9,973 nt of DNA, taken from NCBI GenBank assembly GCA_902783405.1, contig CACZQZ010000047.1, positions 1 to 9,973 on the forward strand. The letters run 5' to 3'. The notes below the pieces were generated by a model. It was not told the DNA's origin, made no database searches, and saw nothing but the letters and a program-made list of their open reading frames with translations. The DNA is from an uncultured Erysipelotrichaceae bacterium. GTDB lineage: Bacteria; Bacillota_I; Bacilli_A; RF39; UBA660. A program made the translations under genes and the position numbers. Positions 1 to 7,256 of this stretch are shown piece after piece. Positions within the stretch are counted from its first letter, which is position 1, and every line of letters begins with the position of its first letter.

Positions 1-128
1 ATAGATACAATACTACTATTGTTTTTCTTCTCACTTTTTATTTTTGATGTTTTTTCTATTTTTTCCCCACAACTTGGACAAAAATTTTCATTTTCTTTTA
101 AACTTTTTCCACAATTTTTACAAAACAT
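1..128 (-). CDS. Zinc-ribbon domain protein, N-terminal fragment (runs off left edge)
   Basis: Translating the minus strand from the ATG at 126-128 gives an open frame of 42 codons to the window edge, so only the N-terminus is seen. It begins with two treble-clef-like knuckles: MFCKNCG (C3, C6) and FCPSCG (C17, C20). The C-x2-C-G ... C-x2-C-G layout is that of the small zinc_ribbon_2 domain that often heads membrane or regulatory proteins in Firmicutes. A Lys/Ser-rich, probably disordered linker follows, and in such proteins a membrane segment often comes next; that part is outside the window. A GGGG-containing ribosome binding site lies about 6-9 nt upstream. The gene starts 36 nt after the ftsZ stop, with no convincing terminator between them, so it may be the tail gene of the ftsZ operon. 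The zinc-binding reading is strong; the overall function is unknown. Confidence 0.72.
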   Translation of the reverse strand, partial: MFCKNCGKSLKENENFCPSCGEKIEKTSKIKSEKKNNSSIVS

Positions 129-164
129 AAAAATTCCCCTTTTCGTTAAAAAAGAAAAAAAGTA

Positions 165-1220
165 TTAGAACCCTCTTTTTCTTAAAAATACTGGTATATC
201 ACTATCATCATCATTATCAGAACTATCTTCATTTTCGTTTCTAGAATATGTATGATAAATTGGTTCACTCTCTTCTTCAAAACCAGTCGCAATGACGGTA
301 ACAATGATTTCATCTGTCAAATTTTCATTAATAACTGCTCCAAAGATAGTATTAATATCTGTATTAGCAGATGAACGAACTACTTCAGCAGCTTCTTCTA
401 CTTCATATAATGTTAAATTACTTCCACCAGTTACATTGATAATGGCATCTGTTGCTCCTGAAATACTAGTTTCTAAAAGTGGTGATGATACTGCTTCACG
501 GGCAGCTTCAACTGCTCTATTTTCTCCAACACCCATTCCAATTCCAATAAGTGCATTTCCACGTTTTTCCATAACTGCTTTTACATCAGCAAAATCTAAG
601 TTAATTAGTCCTGCTACAGCAATTAAATCAGAAATAGATTGAACTCCTCTTCTTAAGACATTATCAACTTCTTTAAATGACTCTACAAGAGATGTACTCT
701 TATCAACAATTTCTCTCAAACGATCATTTGGGATAACAATAAGTGTATCCACATGTTTTTTAAGTTCTTCAAGTCCAGCAAGTGCATGTTCCATACGCTT
801 TCTACCTTCAAAAGAAAAAGGTTTTGTAACAATACCAACCGTTAATGCTCCAAGTTCTTGAGCAATATCGGCAATGACAGGAGCTGCTCCTGTACCAGTT
901 CCTCCACCCATTCCACAGGTAACAAAAACCATGTCAGCACCAGCTAAAACATCTTCAATTTCTTTTTTAGATTCCATTGCAGCTTCTCTTCCAATTTCTG
1001 GTTTAGCGCCTGCTCCTCTACCACCAGTTAACTCTTGGCCCATTTGAATTTTAGTTGGGGCTTTAGACACATTAAGCACTTGCAAATCTGTATTTGCAGC
1101 AATGAAGTCAACTCCCTTAACCCCTGATTCAATCATGCGATTTACAGCGTTATTTCCGCCTCCACCAACACCAATAACTTTTATTTTTGCGATTTGATCC
1201 ATTTCTAGTCCACTAAACAT
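165..1220 (-). CDS. ftsZ: Cell division protein FtsZ (tubulin-like GTPase)
   Basis: FtsZ polymerises at mid-cell with GTP and scaffolds the divisome. The 351-residue product has the N-terminal nucleotide-binding loop VGGGGNNAVNRM (about 18-29), the tubulin signature GGGTGTG at 105-111, and the T7 synergy loop NLDFADV (207-213), whose acidic residues complete the GTPase site of the neighbouring subunit. It ends with the C-terminal peptide DIPVFLRKRGF (341-351), which binds FtsA and similar partners. The linker between the globular domain (to about 315) and this peptide is only some 25 residues and very acidic, so the protein is shorter than B. subtilis FtsZ (about 382). A GGGAGG site 7 nt before the first ATG favours that start over Met7. 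ftsA ends 12 nt upstream, so the two are co-transcribed. Identification is essentially certain. Confidence 0.98.
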   Translation of the reverse strand: MFSGLEMDQIAKIKVIGVGGGGNNAVNRMIESGVKGVDFIAANTDLQVLNVSKAPTKIQMGQELTGGRGAGAKPEIGREAAMESKKEIEDVLAGADMVFVTCGMGGGTGTGAAPVIADIAQELGALTVGIVTKPFSFEGRKRMEHALAGLEELKKHVDTLIVIPNDRLREIVDKSTSLVESFKEVDNVLRRGVQSISDLIAVAGLINLDFADVKAVMEKRGNALIGIGMGVGENRAVEAAREAVSSPLLETSISGATDAIINVTGGSNLTLYEVEEAAEVVRSSANTDINTIFGAVINENLTDEIIVTVIATGFEEESEPIYHTYSRNENEDSSDNDDDSDIPVFLRKRGF

Positions 1221-1232
1221 ATAAAATCCTCC

Positions 1233-2465
1233 CTACTCGCCCCAAATATAATCAAATACTTTCTTTAGCATATCATTATTTTGATTTTGTTTTTTAATGA
1301 ATGAAAAATCTTCTGCTCCTTCTACCATTGTATACGATTTTTCATTAAATTTCAATTCATTAATAAAATGTATAATCATACCTAGTGCGGATGAATAAAC
1401 ATTATCACGTATTCCTAGCATCTTCACATTTCCGATTCTACTGTTTTTTCCAAAAATATCACTTACGATATAATCAAAATCACGCATATTACTTACGCCA
1501 CCTGTTACTAAAACATATTCCATTTCTTTGTTTAATAAATTATTTATTTCTGTTCTAGCTTTTGTAAGTATATCTTCAATTCTAGCCATTATAATTTCTG
1601 ATGATTCTACTTCATTTATTTTTACAGGTTCTCCAAATTTGTTTTGAATGGTATAAACATGATCTACGTTCGCATTTCTCTTATGTGCTAAAGCAAAGTT
1701 TTTTCTCAAGTTTTCTGCATCTTTCATAGAGATTTTATAGATATAAGAAAGGTCTTTATCGATATTTAATCCTCCTGTTGGAAGAATAGATTGCTTTATA
1801 ATAATTCCTTTATTATAAATTCCAATACTTGTCGTTTCGTAACCAATATTAATAATTGCTGTTAAAGTTTCACTCATTTCTTTTGTTTTAAAAGTTGCCA
1901 TATCACCAATAGAACCTATTGAAACATCAATAACTTCTACACCAAGTAATTCTAGTACTTTTACAACAGAATAAATATTCTTTTTCGGAACAGTTACAAC
2001 AAGTGTTCTTACCTTTAAAACATCGCCAACATAACCTTTAGGATTTGATATTTTCGTTTTATCATCAACGCTGTAATCAATCACTAAATCGGTTACATAT
2101 TCTTTTTCAGAAACGGTTTTGTTTTTAATAGATTCCTTTCGTACGTTTTCCATATCTTCTAACGTAACTTTCTTATTTTCATGTTCAATATTCATTTCAC
2201 CTTTTGAAACAACAAATTCAGCCATATAACTTGGAACATTAACTAAAACTTTATTAATTTTAAATCCAATCATTTCTTCAGCTTCTTTTAATGCTCTTTT
2301 TATGCTATCGGCAGCTGCGTTTCCATCAGTAATTAAACCCTTTTTTATTCCAATCGAAGGAGTTTTCACAGCAGCAAGCAAATTTAACTTATTCTTATAT
2401 AGTTCACCAACAACTACCTTAATTGAATCAGAACCAATATCGATGCTTGTAAAAATTTGCCTCAT
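1233..2465 (-). CDS. ftsA: Cell division protein FtsA (actin-like membrane anchor for FtsZ)
   Basis: FtsA is an actin-fold ATPase that tethers FtsZ filaments to the membrane and recruits later divisome proteins. In the 410 residues, the phosphate-1 motif is near 7-21 (SIDIGSDSIKVVVGE). The FtsA-specific 1C/SHS2 subdomain lies roughly at 84-162. The phosphate-2 motif is INIGYETTSIGIYNKG (205-220) and the adenosine motif is VLVTGGVSNM (318-327). The last 15 residues (about 396-410, ending FDYIWGE) form a short amphipathic stretch expected to be the membrane-targeting helix. The start has a GAGGGTG ribosome binding site about 7 nt upstream. The TAG stop overlaps the spacer that carries the ftsZ ribosome binding site. 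A 76-nt gap with a possible promoter separates it from ftsQ upstream, so ftsA-ftsZ may also be transcribed on their own. Confidence 0.96.
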   Translation of the reverse strand: MRQIFTSIDIGSDSIKVVVGELYKNKLNLLAAVKTPSIGIKKGLITDGNAAADSIKRALKEAEEMIGFKINKVLVNVPSYMAEFVVSKGEMNIEHENKKVTLEDMENVRKESIKNKTVSEKEYVTDLVIDYSVDDKTKISNPKGYVGDVLKVRTLVVTVPKKNIYSVVKVLELLGVEVIDVSIGSIGDMATFKTKEMSETLTAIINIGYETTSIGIYNKGIIIKQSILPTGGLNIDKDLSYIYKISMKDAENLRKNFALAHKRNANVDHVYTIQNKFGEPVKINEVESSEIIMARIEDILTKARTEINNLLNKEMEYVLVTGGVSNMRDFDYIVSDIFGKNSRIGNVKMLGIRDNVYSSALGMIIHFINELKFNEKSYTMVEGAEDFSFIKKQNQNNDMLKKVFDYIWGE

Positions 2466-2492
2466 CAGTTACTCACCCTCATTCTACTTTTC

Positions 2493-2521
2493 ATTATACT
2501 ATATTTTTTTTAAAAGGAAAA
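2493..2521 (-). promoter_or_regulatory. Possible internal promoter for ftsA-ftsZ
   Basis: In the 76-nt ftsQ-ftsA gap, the minus strand reads a perfect TATAAT (2493-2498), placing a start site about 20 nt before the ftsA ATG and leaving the ribosome binding site intact. The hexamer 17 nt further upstream is TTTTCC, a poor -35 (3 of 6), and there is no extended -10 TG. In DNA this AT-rich, a chance TATAAT is common. The unusual gap length within an otherwise tight operon is the main support. Confidence 0.35.
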
Positions 2522-2541
2522 GAAAAAGTCTTAAAAAATGC

Positions 2542-3222
2542 TTAATTTTCTAAAACTTTAAAGTATTTTCCTGAATCTAAATATAAAATTCCATGTTTAT
2601 TTTCAAATTTTCGTTGCATTTCTAACATAATATCCATATAAGAATTCATCATATTTATTTTATTTATTGTAATATAAACATAATTTCCATCAACCATACT
2701 AAGTAAAAATCTACCATCATCTTTGTCATTTGGTTCATATTTTATTTCGGATATTTGCTCTAAAATATTTTTATCAACAGATGACATTTTTTTAATAAAT
2801 TTCTTATATTTTTTATCTGGTATATAATTTAATAATTTTGGAACGCTATATATTTCTTTTACTTCACTACCATCTTCTAGGATTGTTTTTTTTAGTGTAT
2901 TATGATAAAAAAGAGGTTTATTTTCTTCTATTTTAATATGAATATCAAATATACTTTTCCTATTCATAGTTACCTTTTTTATATAAACATCTTTTTCTAA
3001 TTTTTTCTCTATATTCATGAAAAAGCTTTGAATAATCGTAGGTTTTTGCATAAGTCCTGCTTTTTCTAGTATATATCGATCTTTCAAATAATCCGTATTT
3101 GTAATATAAATATTGGTTATTTTTAGATGTAAAATATAGTAAATTCCTAAAAATAAAAGGATAAGAAAAAATAAAAATGCAAATACGTTTTTATATTTAA
3201 TTTTTATTTTTTTCTTTTTCAT
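2542..3222 (-). CDS. ftsQ: Cell division protein FtsQ/DivIB
   Basis: This is a bitopic divisome protein that links early and late division components and works with FtsL and FtsB/DivIC. The 226-residue product has a short Lys-rich cytoplasmic tail (1-11) and one membrane segment at about 13-32. An extracytoplasmic POTRA-like domain follows (about 34-101: ITNIYITNTDYL ... VYIKKVTMNRKS...IHIKIEENKPL). The beta domain (about 102-226) ends with the family-like GILYLDSGKYF stretch (211-221). It is shorter than B. subtilis DivIB (about 263) because the N-terminal and C-terminal tails are reduced. Sequence conservation in this family is low, so the call rests on topology, the POTRA pattern and position between murB and ftsA. 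The start follows GGGTGA by 5-6 nt and lies 4 nt after the murB stop, so translation is probably coupled. Confidence 0.88.
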   Translation of the reverse strand: MKKKKIKIKYKNVFAFLFFLILLFLGIYYILHLKITNIYITNTDYLKDRYILEKAGLMQKPTIIQSFFMNIEKKLEKDVYIKKVTMNRKSIFDIHIKIEENKPLFYHNTLKKTILEDGSEVKEIYSVPKLLNYIPDKKYKKFIKKMSSVDKNILEQISEIKYEPNDKDDGRFLLSMVDGNYVYITINKINMMNSYMDIMLEMQRKFENKHGILYLDSGKYFKVLEN

Positions 3223-3226
3223 AGTA

Positions 3227-4117
3227 TCACCCTACATATTCTTGTTCTTCCATAAGTTCTATATCATATTTTTCTTTAACTTTCGCTTTGATAATTTGAA
3301 TTAGTTCCTTTAAATCTTTACTAGTTGCTCCCCCCGTATTAATAATAAAATTGGCATGTTTCTCTGATACCATGGCTCCTCCTACTTTAAGTCCTTTAAG
3401 TCCTGCTTCTTCAATCAGTCTTCCTGCTGCATCTCCTTCTGGATTTCGAAAAACGCTTCCAGCACTAGGATATTCTAAAGGCTGAGTGGCCATTCTTCTT
3501 TCTTTTCGCTCTTTAATCATCGTTAAAGAATCTTCCTTATTTCCATAATTTAAATGAAAAGTTCCTTCTAAAATAACATATCCATCATGCTTTTTAAAAA
3601 AAGAAGTTCTATAATGAAAATCCAAATCTTTATTAAAGATATCTTTGATTTCCAAATCTGGTGTTAAAACTTTTACTTTTTTAATGACATATCCCATATC
3701 ACTTTTGTAGGCACCTGCATTCATATAAATAGCGCCACCTACGGTTCCTGGAATACCTGAAGCAAATTCGAGTCCAGTGTATCCTGCCATAGAAAGTTTT
3801 AAAGCAAGTCTCATAAGGGAATATCCAGCACCTACTGTAATTTCTTTTCCTTCAATGTGTAAATCTCTCAAATAATCTAATTTAATAATAATGCCATCAT
3901 AAAAATCATCTGTAAAAATAAGATTGGAGCCATTTCCAACAACTTTATATTTTATTTTATTTTTTTGAATAAAAGTAAGAAGTGTTTTTAACTGATTAAT
4001 ATTCGTTGGATAAATCATATATCTAACAATGCCACCAGTTTTATATGTAGTATGTTCTTTCATTGAAACATTTTTTTTAATTTCGCCAACATTTTCTCTT
4101 TCTACATCTTCTATCAT
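3227..4117 (-). CDS. murB: UDP-N-acetylenolpyruvoylglucosamine reductase MurB
   Basis: MurB is the cytosolic FAD enzyme that uses NADPH to reduce UDP-GlcNAc-enolpyruvate to UDP-MurNAc, the second committed step of peptidoglycan precursor synthesis. In the 296 residues, FAD-binding motifs are GNGSN (61-65) and SGIPGTVGGAIYMNAGAY (120-137). The YRTS motif (169-172) supplies the conserved Arg. SAGSVFRNP (218-226) contains the proton-donor Ser, probably S221. The C-terminal ELMEEQEYVG aligns with the usual catalytic Glu, most likely E291. The length fits the shorter Bacillus-type (type II) enzyme. The start has an AGGAAA site that falls within the last codons of murG, only 3 nt upstream. The stop is TGA. 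Co-transcription with murG and ftsQ is very likely. Confidence 0.97.
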   Translation of the reverse strand: MIEDVERENVGEIKKNVSMKEHTTYKTGGIVRYMIYPTNINQLKTLLTFIQKNKIKYKVVGNGSNLIFTDDFYDGIIIKLDYLRDLHIEGKEITVGAGYSLMRLALKLSMAGYTGLEFASGIPGTVGGAIYMNAGAYKSDMGYVIKKVKVLTPDLEIKDIFNKDLDFHYRTSFFKKHDGYVILEGTFHLNYGNKEDSLTMIKERKERRMATQPLEYPSAGSVFRNPEGDAAGRLIEEAGLKGLKVGGAMVSEKHANFIINTGGATSKDLKELIQIIKAKVKEKYDIELMEEQEYVG

Positions 4118-4120
4118 ATT

Positions 4121-5191
4121 TTATTTCCTATCTATCATATCACATAAAACGCTATATATCCTAGTAGAACTATCGGATACAAATAGTTTTTCTAAATTTT
4201 TCTTTAATATATCTGTTTTATTAATTCCTTCTTCAATTTTTTTAAAAAACAATTCTTCATTCAAATCTTTTTCTTCTAAAATTAATCCAGCATCTTTTTT
4301 TACTAAGTCCATAGCATTTTTATACTGATGATTATTTGGAACATAAGGACTTGGAATAAAAACTGTTGGTACCTTTAAAGATATGATTTCACTAATTGTT
4401 GAAGCTCCAGCACGAGAGACCATAATATCTGCACTTTTCATGATACCAGTAAGTGGATTAACATAAGGTGTAATGACAACATTTTTAGGAAAGGATTGTT
4501 TATTTATTTCATCATATCCTGCTTTTCCTGTAACAAATAGTATTTGATAATCTTTGTTTTCAGCTTTTTTTAAAGTTGGTATTAAAAAGTCATTTACTTT
4601 TCCAGCTCCAAGAGATCCCATAACAATAAGTACTAATTTTTTATTTTTATCTAAATGAAACTCTTCTTTGGAAATTTTATTTGTCCTTAAAGCTTCTTCA
4701 CTACAAGGATTTCCAGTATAAATTGTTTTATATTCTGGAAAAGAATGAACGCTGGATAAAAAAGAAACACCTATCCTACTAGCATATTTTGATAAAAAGA
4801 TATTAGCTTTTCCAGGTATACTATTTTGTTCATGAATAAATGTTTTGTATCCAAGTTTATGAGCAGCGCAAATAACAGGTACAGTTACATATCCTCCTAC
4901 GCCAATCACAACATCTGGATTAAATTCTTTTATCATTTTTTTACATTTTTTATACCCTTGATAAAAACATTTAATAACCTTTATATCTTTCAAAATATTT
5001 TTACTAATTCCATAAACTTCAATGGTTTTAAAAGGAATATTTTCCTTTGGAATAATATCTTTTTCCATACGATTATGTGTTCCGATATATAAAAATTCAC
5101 TGTTAGGTTCTTGCATTTTTATTTTTTTTATAATAGCTAATGCTGGATAAATATGTCCACCAGTGCCACCTGCAGAAATGACTACTCTCAT
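4121..5191 (-). CDS. murG: UDP-GlcNAc:undecaprenyl-PP-MurNAc-pentapeptide GlcNAc transferase MurG
   Basis: MurG is the membrane-associated GT-B enzyme (family GT28) on the cytoplasmic face that transfers GlcNAc from UDP-GlcNAc to lipid I, giving lipid II. The 356 residues show the N-terminal glycine loop GGTGGHIYPALA (8-19) and a second glycine-rich loop GVGGYVTVP (97-105). They also have HEQNSIPGKAN (120-130) and the C-domain donor-binding segment SRAGASTISE (259-268), followed by NHQYKNA (287-293). No signal peptide is present, as expected. A GGGGTGG ribosome binding site sits 4-5 nt before the ATG. It is the first gene of the murG-murB-ftsQ-ftsA-ftsZ unit and is divergent from rpmB. The usual neighbours murD, ftsW and mraY are absent from this side. 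Confidence 0.98.
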   Translation of the reverse strand: MRVVISAGGTGGHIYPALAIIKKIKMQEPNSEFLYIGTHNRMEKDIIPKENIPFKTIEVYGISKNILKDIKVIKCFYQGYKKCKKMIKEFNPDVVIGVGGYVTVPVICAAHKLGYKTFIHEQNSIPGKANIFLSKYASRIGVSFLSSVHSFPEYKTIYTGNPCSEEALRTNKISKEEFHLDKNKKLVLIVMGSLGAGKVNDFLIPTLKKAENKDYQILFVTGKAGYDEINKQSFPKNVVITPYVNPLTGIMKSADIMVSRAGASTISEIISLKVPTVFIPSPYVPNNHQYKNAMDLVKKDAGLILEEKDLNEELFFKKIEEGINKTDILKKNLEKLFVSDSSTRIYSVLCDMIDRK

Positions 5192-5206
5192 TGTTCCACC
5201 CCTATC

Positions 5207-5235
5207 ATTATATCATAATTATATGAAGATACCAA
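5207..5235 (-). promoter_or_regulatory. Putative promoter(s) of the murG operon
   Basis: Two TATAAT boxes lie on the minus strand ahead of murG, at 5207-5212 and 5218-5223. The nearer one has TTGGTA (4 of 6) 17 nt upstream at 5230-5235, but a start from it would begin inside the GGGGTGG ribosome binding site. The farther one has no good -35 but would leave a leader of about 20 nt. Either box, or both, could start the operon. Confidence 0.45.
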
Positions 5236-5264
5236 AATTTTTTTTACAAAGAACCACTAAAAAA

Positions 5265-5293
5265 TTGACTTTCTTTTTATTTTATGATAAAGT
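5265..5293 (+). promoter_or_regulatory. Promoter of rpmB
   Basis: TTGACT (5265-5270, 5 of 6 matches), a 17-nt spacer and TAAAGT (5288-5293, 4 of 6) form a sigma-A-type promoter. A TG dinucleotide one base before the -10 makes it an extended -10. It would start about 35 nt before the rpmB ATG. It lies back to back with the murG promoter region. Confidence 0.7.
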
Positions 5294-5322
5294 TATAAGG
5301 CATAGGAAAAAAACTTAATTAA

Positions 5323-5327
5323 GGAGG
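5323..5327 (+). promoter_or_regulatory. Ribosome binding site that fixes the rpmB start
   Basis: GGAGG at 5323-5327 is 1 nt from an ATG at 5329 and 7 nt from the next in-frame ATG at 5335. Only the second has workable spacing, and it gives the canonical L28 N-terminus MAVK. The upstream ATG is therefore rejected. Confidence 0.85.
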
Positions 5328-5334
5328 AATGAAA

Positions 5335-5547
5335 ATGGCTGTTAAAGTAACAAATAAAACACCACTTTTTGGAAATCGTAGAAGTCATGCTTGTAATGCT
5401 ACAAAACATGCACAAAAACCTAACTTACAAAAAGTAACTTTAGAAAATGGATTAAAAATTAGAATAAGTGCTAGAGAACTTAGAACTTTAAAAAAAGCTT
5501 CACAAATTAGTGATGTTAATGTAGAAAATACTGAAGTAACAGAATAA
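5335..5547 (+). CDS. rpmB: Large-subunit ribosomal protein bL28
   Basis: bL28 is a small basic protein of the 50S subunit. The 70-residue product starts MAVKVTNKTPLFGNRRSHA and continues with NATKHAQKPNLQKV, which are the family hallmarks (LFGN-RSHA-NATK---PNLQ). The ARELRTLKKA segment corresponds to the usual C-terminal SARALRS-like motif. Only one cysteine is present, in HACNATK, so this is not the four-cysteine zinc-binding form. The acidic C-terminal tail (about residues 56-70) is a little longer than in the 62-residue Bacillus protein. It is the only plus-strand gene in the window. It has its own promoter and terminator and is thus a single-gene unit between the division operon and the surface module. 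Confidence 0.96.
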   Translation: MAVKVTNKTPLFGNRRSHACNATKHAQKPNLQKVTLENGLKIRISARELRTLKKASQISDVNVENTEVTE

Positions 5548-5576
5548 AAAAAAAGAAATTTGATTTCTTTTTTTTT
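5546..5576. terminator. Bidirectional terminator between rpmB and the mannosyltransferase gene
   Basis: A perfect 14-bp inverted repeat (5546-5559 with 5563-5576, 3-nt loop TTG) has A-runs on the left and T-runs on the right. Each strand therefore presents a hairpin ending in U residues. It overlaps the rpmB TAA and ends just before the TAA of the convergent gene. The stem holds a single G-C pair, so strength is uncertain, but placement between convergent genes is typical. Confidence 0.72.
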
Positions 5577-5577
5577 G

Positions 5578-7194
5578 TTAAAATATCCAAGATGGAAGCC
5601 ATCTTAGTCTATCAATCATATTTGGATTCATTAATTCACCTGAAATTGCGGGATAAAAATATAAGAAGAAAAAGATTACAATTACAATATAATATAAGTA
5701 AAAATTTTTCTTAACTTTTGTTATTTGTATGATAACATATGTAGTCGCAAGCATTGTGAATAAATAACATGGATAATAATGATATAAAAACATGCCTCTA
5801 GAAATATTCATATATGGAAGTAAAAAACATATATAACCAATACTTAAAAATAAAGCCTTTTTTTCTTTCTTTTTAAAACAAATATAAAATAAGTAAAATA
5901 TACTGATAGTTCCAGAAATCCAAACGATTGGATTACCAATACCAGATATGGTTGCTCTTAAAGATCCTACTTCATTTGAATAATACCAAACTGGTTTATA
6001 CATAAATAACCATGAATACCAAGTAGAATAAAATGGATGAGATTCTGTTAAAGTAGAATGATACTGATACATACTTTTAGTAATATCTATAATTTCTTTA
6101 ATATTTCTTGTTTTATAATAAACCATATTTGGAAAAAGAAGATAACAAGAAATATAAATTATAATTGGTATTAAACTATAAAATAAAATCGTATATAATA
6201 ATATTTTCTTTCCATTCTTTGTTATTTTTTTATTTTCTACATAGTTTTTAAAGAAATGGATAAAGAAGATAATAGCTAGTCCAAGCCCTGCAAATAAACC
6301 AGTCCACTTGGTAGATATGGAAAATGCTATAAATAAACTACTAAAAAATAAATAAGTAATTTTCTTTTTTAAACTTTCTTCATTTTTCGTACTTATATAT
6401 AAATACATAAAAAAGTAAGAAGTGATAATGAAAAAAGCAAGAATAGAATCTGTTGTACCAAGTCTTCCCATAGCAAAATGAAAATTATCAAAAATAAGAA
6501 ATAATGATGTTAAAACAGCATACTTTGTTTTTTTAAATAATTTAAGTGAAAATAAATATAAAATAGGTATCATAAGAGTCGCTGCTAAATTACCCATAAA
6601 TCTATAATAAAAAGGAGCCATTTTAAATAGTTTAATTGGAATAGAAGATATAATTTTAGCAAGTGGTGGATGAACCCATTCATAAGCTGGCAATCCATTA
6701 GCATATTCATAAGCTGTTCTAGCGAAATATATTTCATCAAAATAAGTACTATTATAGTAACTAATTTGCTTTGGTACTGTATCTTGTTCATCAATTATTT
6801 TTTTCCCATTTAAAATATTTTTTATATCTATTTGATTATTTTGTTCATCATATAAAGCTATTTCGCCTAACGATGTTTCTTTATCAAGTACAATTTTTAA
6901 GTAATGAAAAGTGTCATTTATAAAAATATCATTCCAACTAAAAACAGATGTATCTTTAATATCTTCAAGTTCCGTATATTTTTTATTATCAAAAGATGTG
7001 TATAATTTCATTTTTTTAAAATTATGACCAGTAAAATATCTTAATTTAGATATAATAGCAGAATCTTTATTTTCAATAATTATTTCTTTATTTTCTATAA
7101 AAGTATTTGGATTTGTAAAAGATCCAAGTCTGGAAAAAGAAAACAAAGCATAACCAAATGTTAAAATCAAAATTATTATAATGTGTTTTTTCAT
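5578..7194 (-). CDS. Protein O-mannosyltransferase-like GT-C glycosyltransferase (GT39/PMT family)
   Basis: This is a multi-pass membrane enzyme, 538 residues, predicted to transfer a sugar, probably mannose, from a polyprenyl-phosphate donor to exported protein at the outer membrane face. One membrane segment (about 3-20) precedes an extracytoplasmic stretch (about 21-150) with alternating beta-like pattern that resembles a discoidin-type insert. Then comes the acidic pair of the family, YFDEIYFART (D153, E154), and VHPPLAK (174-180). Further PMT-like marks are MGRLGTTDS (242-250), STKWTGL (294-300), HPFYSTWYSW (386-395) and RGMFLYHYYPCY (466-477), the last recalling the PMT C-terminal four-TM domain. 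About ten hydrophobic segments follow residue 190. The start uses a GGTGA site. Only about 28 nt separate it from the upstream gene's terminator, so expression may depend on read-through. Sugar and acceptor are inferred from family only. Confidence 0.83.
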   Translation of the reverse strand: MKKHIIIILILTFGYALFSFSRLGSFTNPNTFIENKEIIIENKDSAIISKLRYFTGHNFKKMKLYTSFDNKKYTELEDIKDTSVFSWNDIFINDTFHYLKIVLDKETSLGEIALYDEQNNQIDIKNILNGKKIIDEQDTVPKQISYYNSTYFDEIYFARTAYEYANGLPAYEWVHPPLAKIISSIPIKLFKMAPFYYRFMGNLAATLMIPILYLFSLKLFKKTKYAVLTSLFLIFDNFHFAMGRLGTTDSILAFFIITSYFFMYLYISTKNEESLKKKITYLFFSSLFIAFSISTKWTGLFAGLGLAIIFFIHFFKNYVENKKITKNGKKILLYTILFYSLIPIIIYISCYLLFPNMVYYKTRNIKEIIDITKSMYQYHSTLTESHPFYSTWYSWLFMYKPVWYYSNEVGSLRATISGIGNPIVWISGTISIFYLFYICFKKKEKKALFLSIGYICFLLPYMNISRGMFLYHYYPCYLFTMLATTYVIIQITKVKKNFYLYYIVIVIFFFLYFYPAISGELMNPNMIDRLRWLPSWIF

Positions 7195-7217
7195 AAAATC
7201 ACCAATTTTATTTTACC

Positions 7218-7250
7218 AAAAAAAAGAATCATAATAAACTATGATTCTTT
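7218..7250 (-). terminator. Terminator after the Cys-rich surface protein gene
   Basis: On the minus strand an 11-bp perfect stem (7240-7250 with 7223-7233, 6-nt loop) is followed by a T-run (5 residues after the stem, 7218-7222). It starts just past the TAA of the surface gene. The A-rich 5' flank is not matched by an equally clean U-tract on the plus strand, so it works mainly for the minus strand. Confidence 0.8.
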
Positions 7251-7256
7251 ATTTTT

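Noticed and set aside
140..164. Possible terminator between ftsZ and the zinc-ribbon gene
   Set aside because: Only a 5-bp CTTTT/AAAAG pairing can be drawn, too weak to call.
292..642. Open frame on the plus strand opposite ftsZ
   Set aside because: It is antisense to the most conserved part of ftsZ, has no ribosome binding site and encodes a Ser/Ile/Thr-rich sequence typical of a reverse-complement shadow.
4029..4328. Plus-strand frame over the murB-murG junction, with similar ones near 2302-2553 and 4826-5092
   Set aside because: They lie antisense to clear enzymes, lack ribosome binding sites and have Phe/Ser/Ile-rich low-complexity products.
5192..5334. Riboswitch or L28 leader element in the rpmB-murG divergent region
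   Set aside because: The region is almost filled by the two promoters, leaves short leaders, and shows no stable structured element by eye.
6585..6794. Minus-strand frame inside the glycosyltransferase gene, with a similar one at 7307-7501 in the surface gene
   Set aside because: Both are in a different frame of well-supported genes and show no independent start signal or recognisable product.
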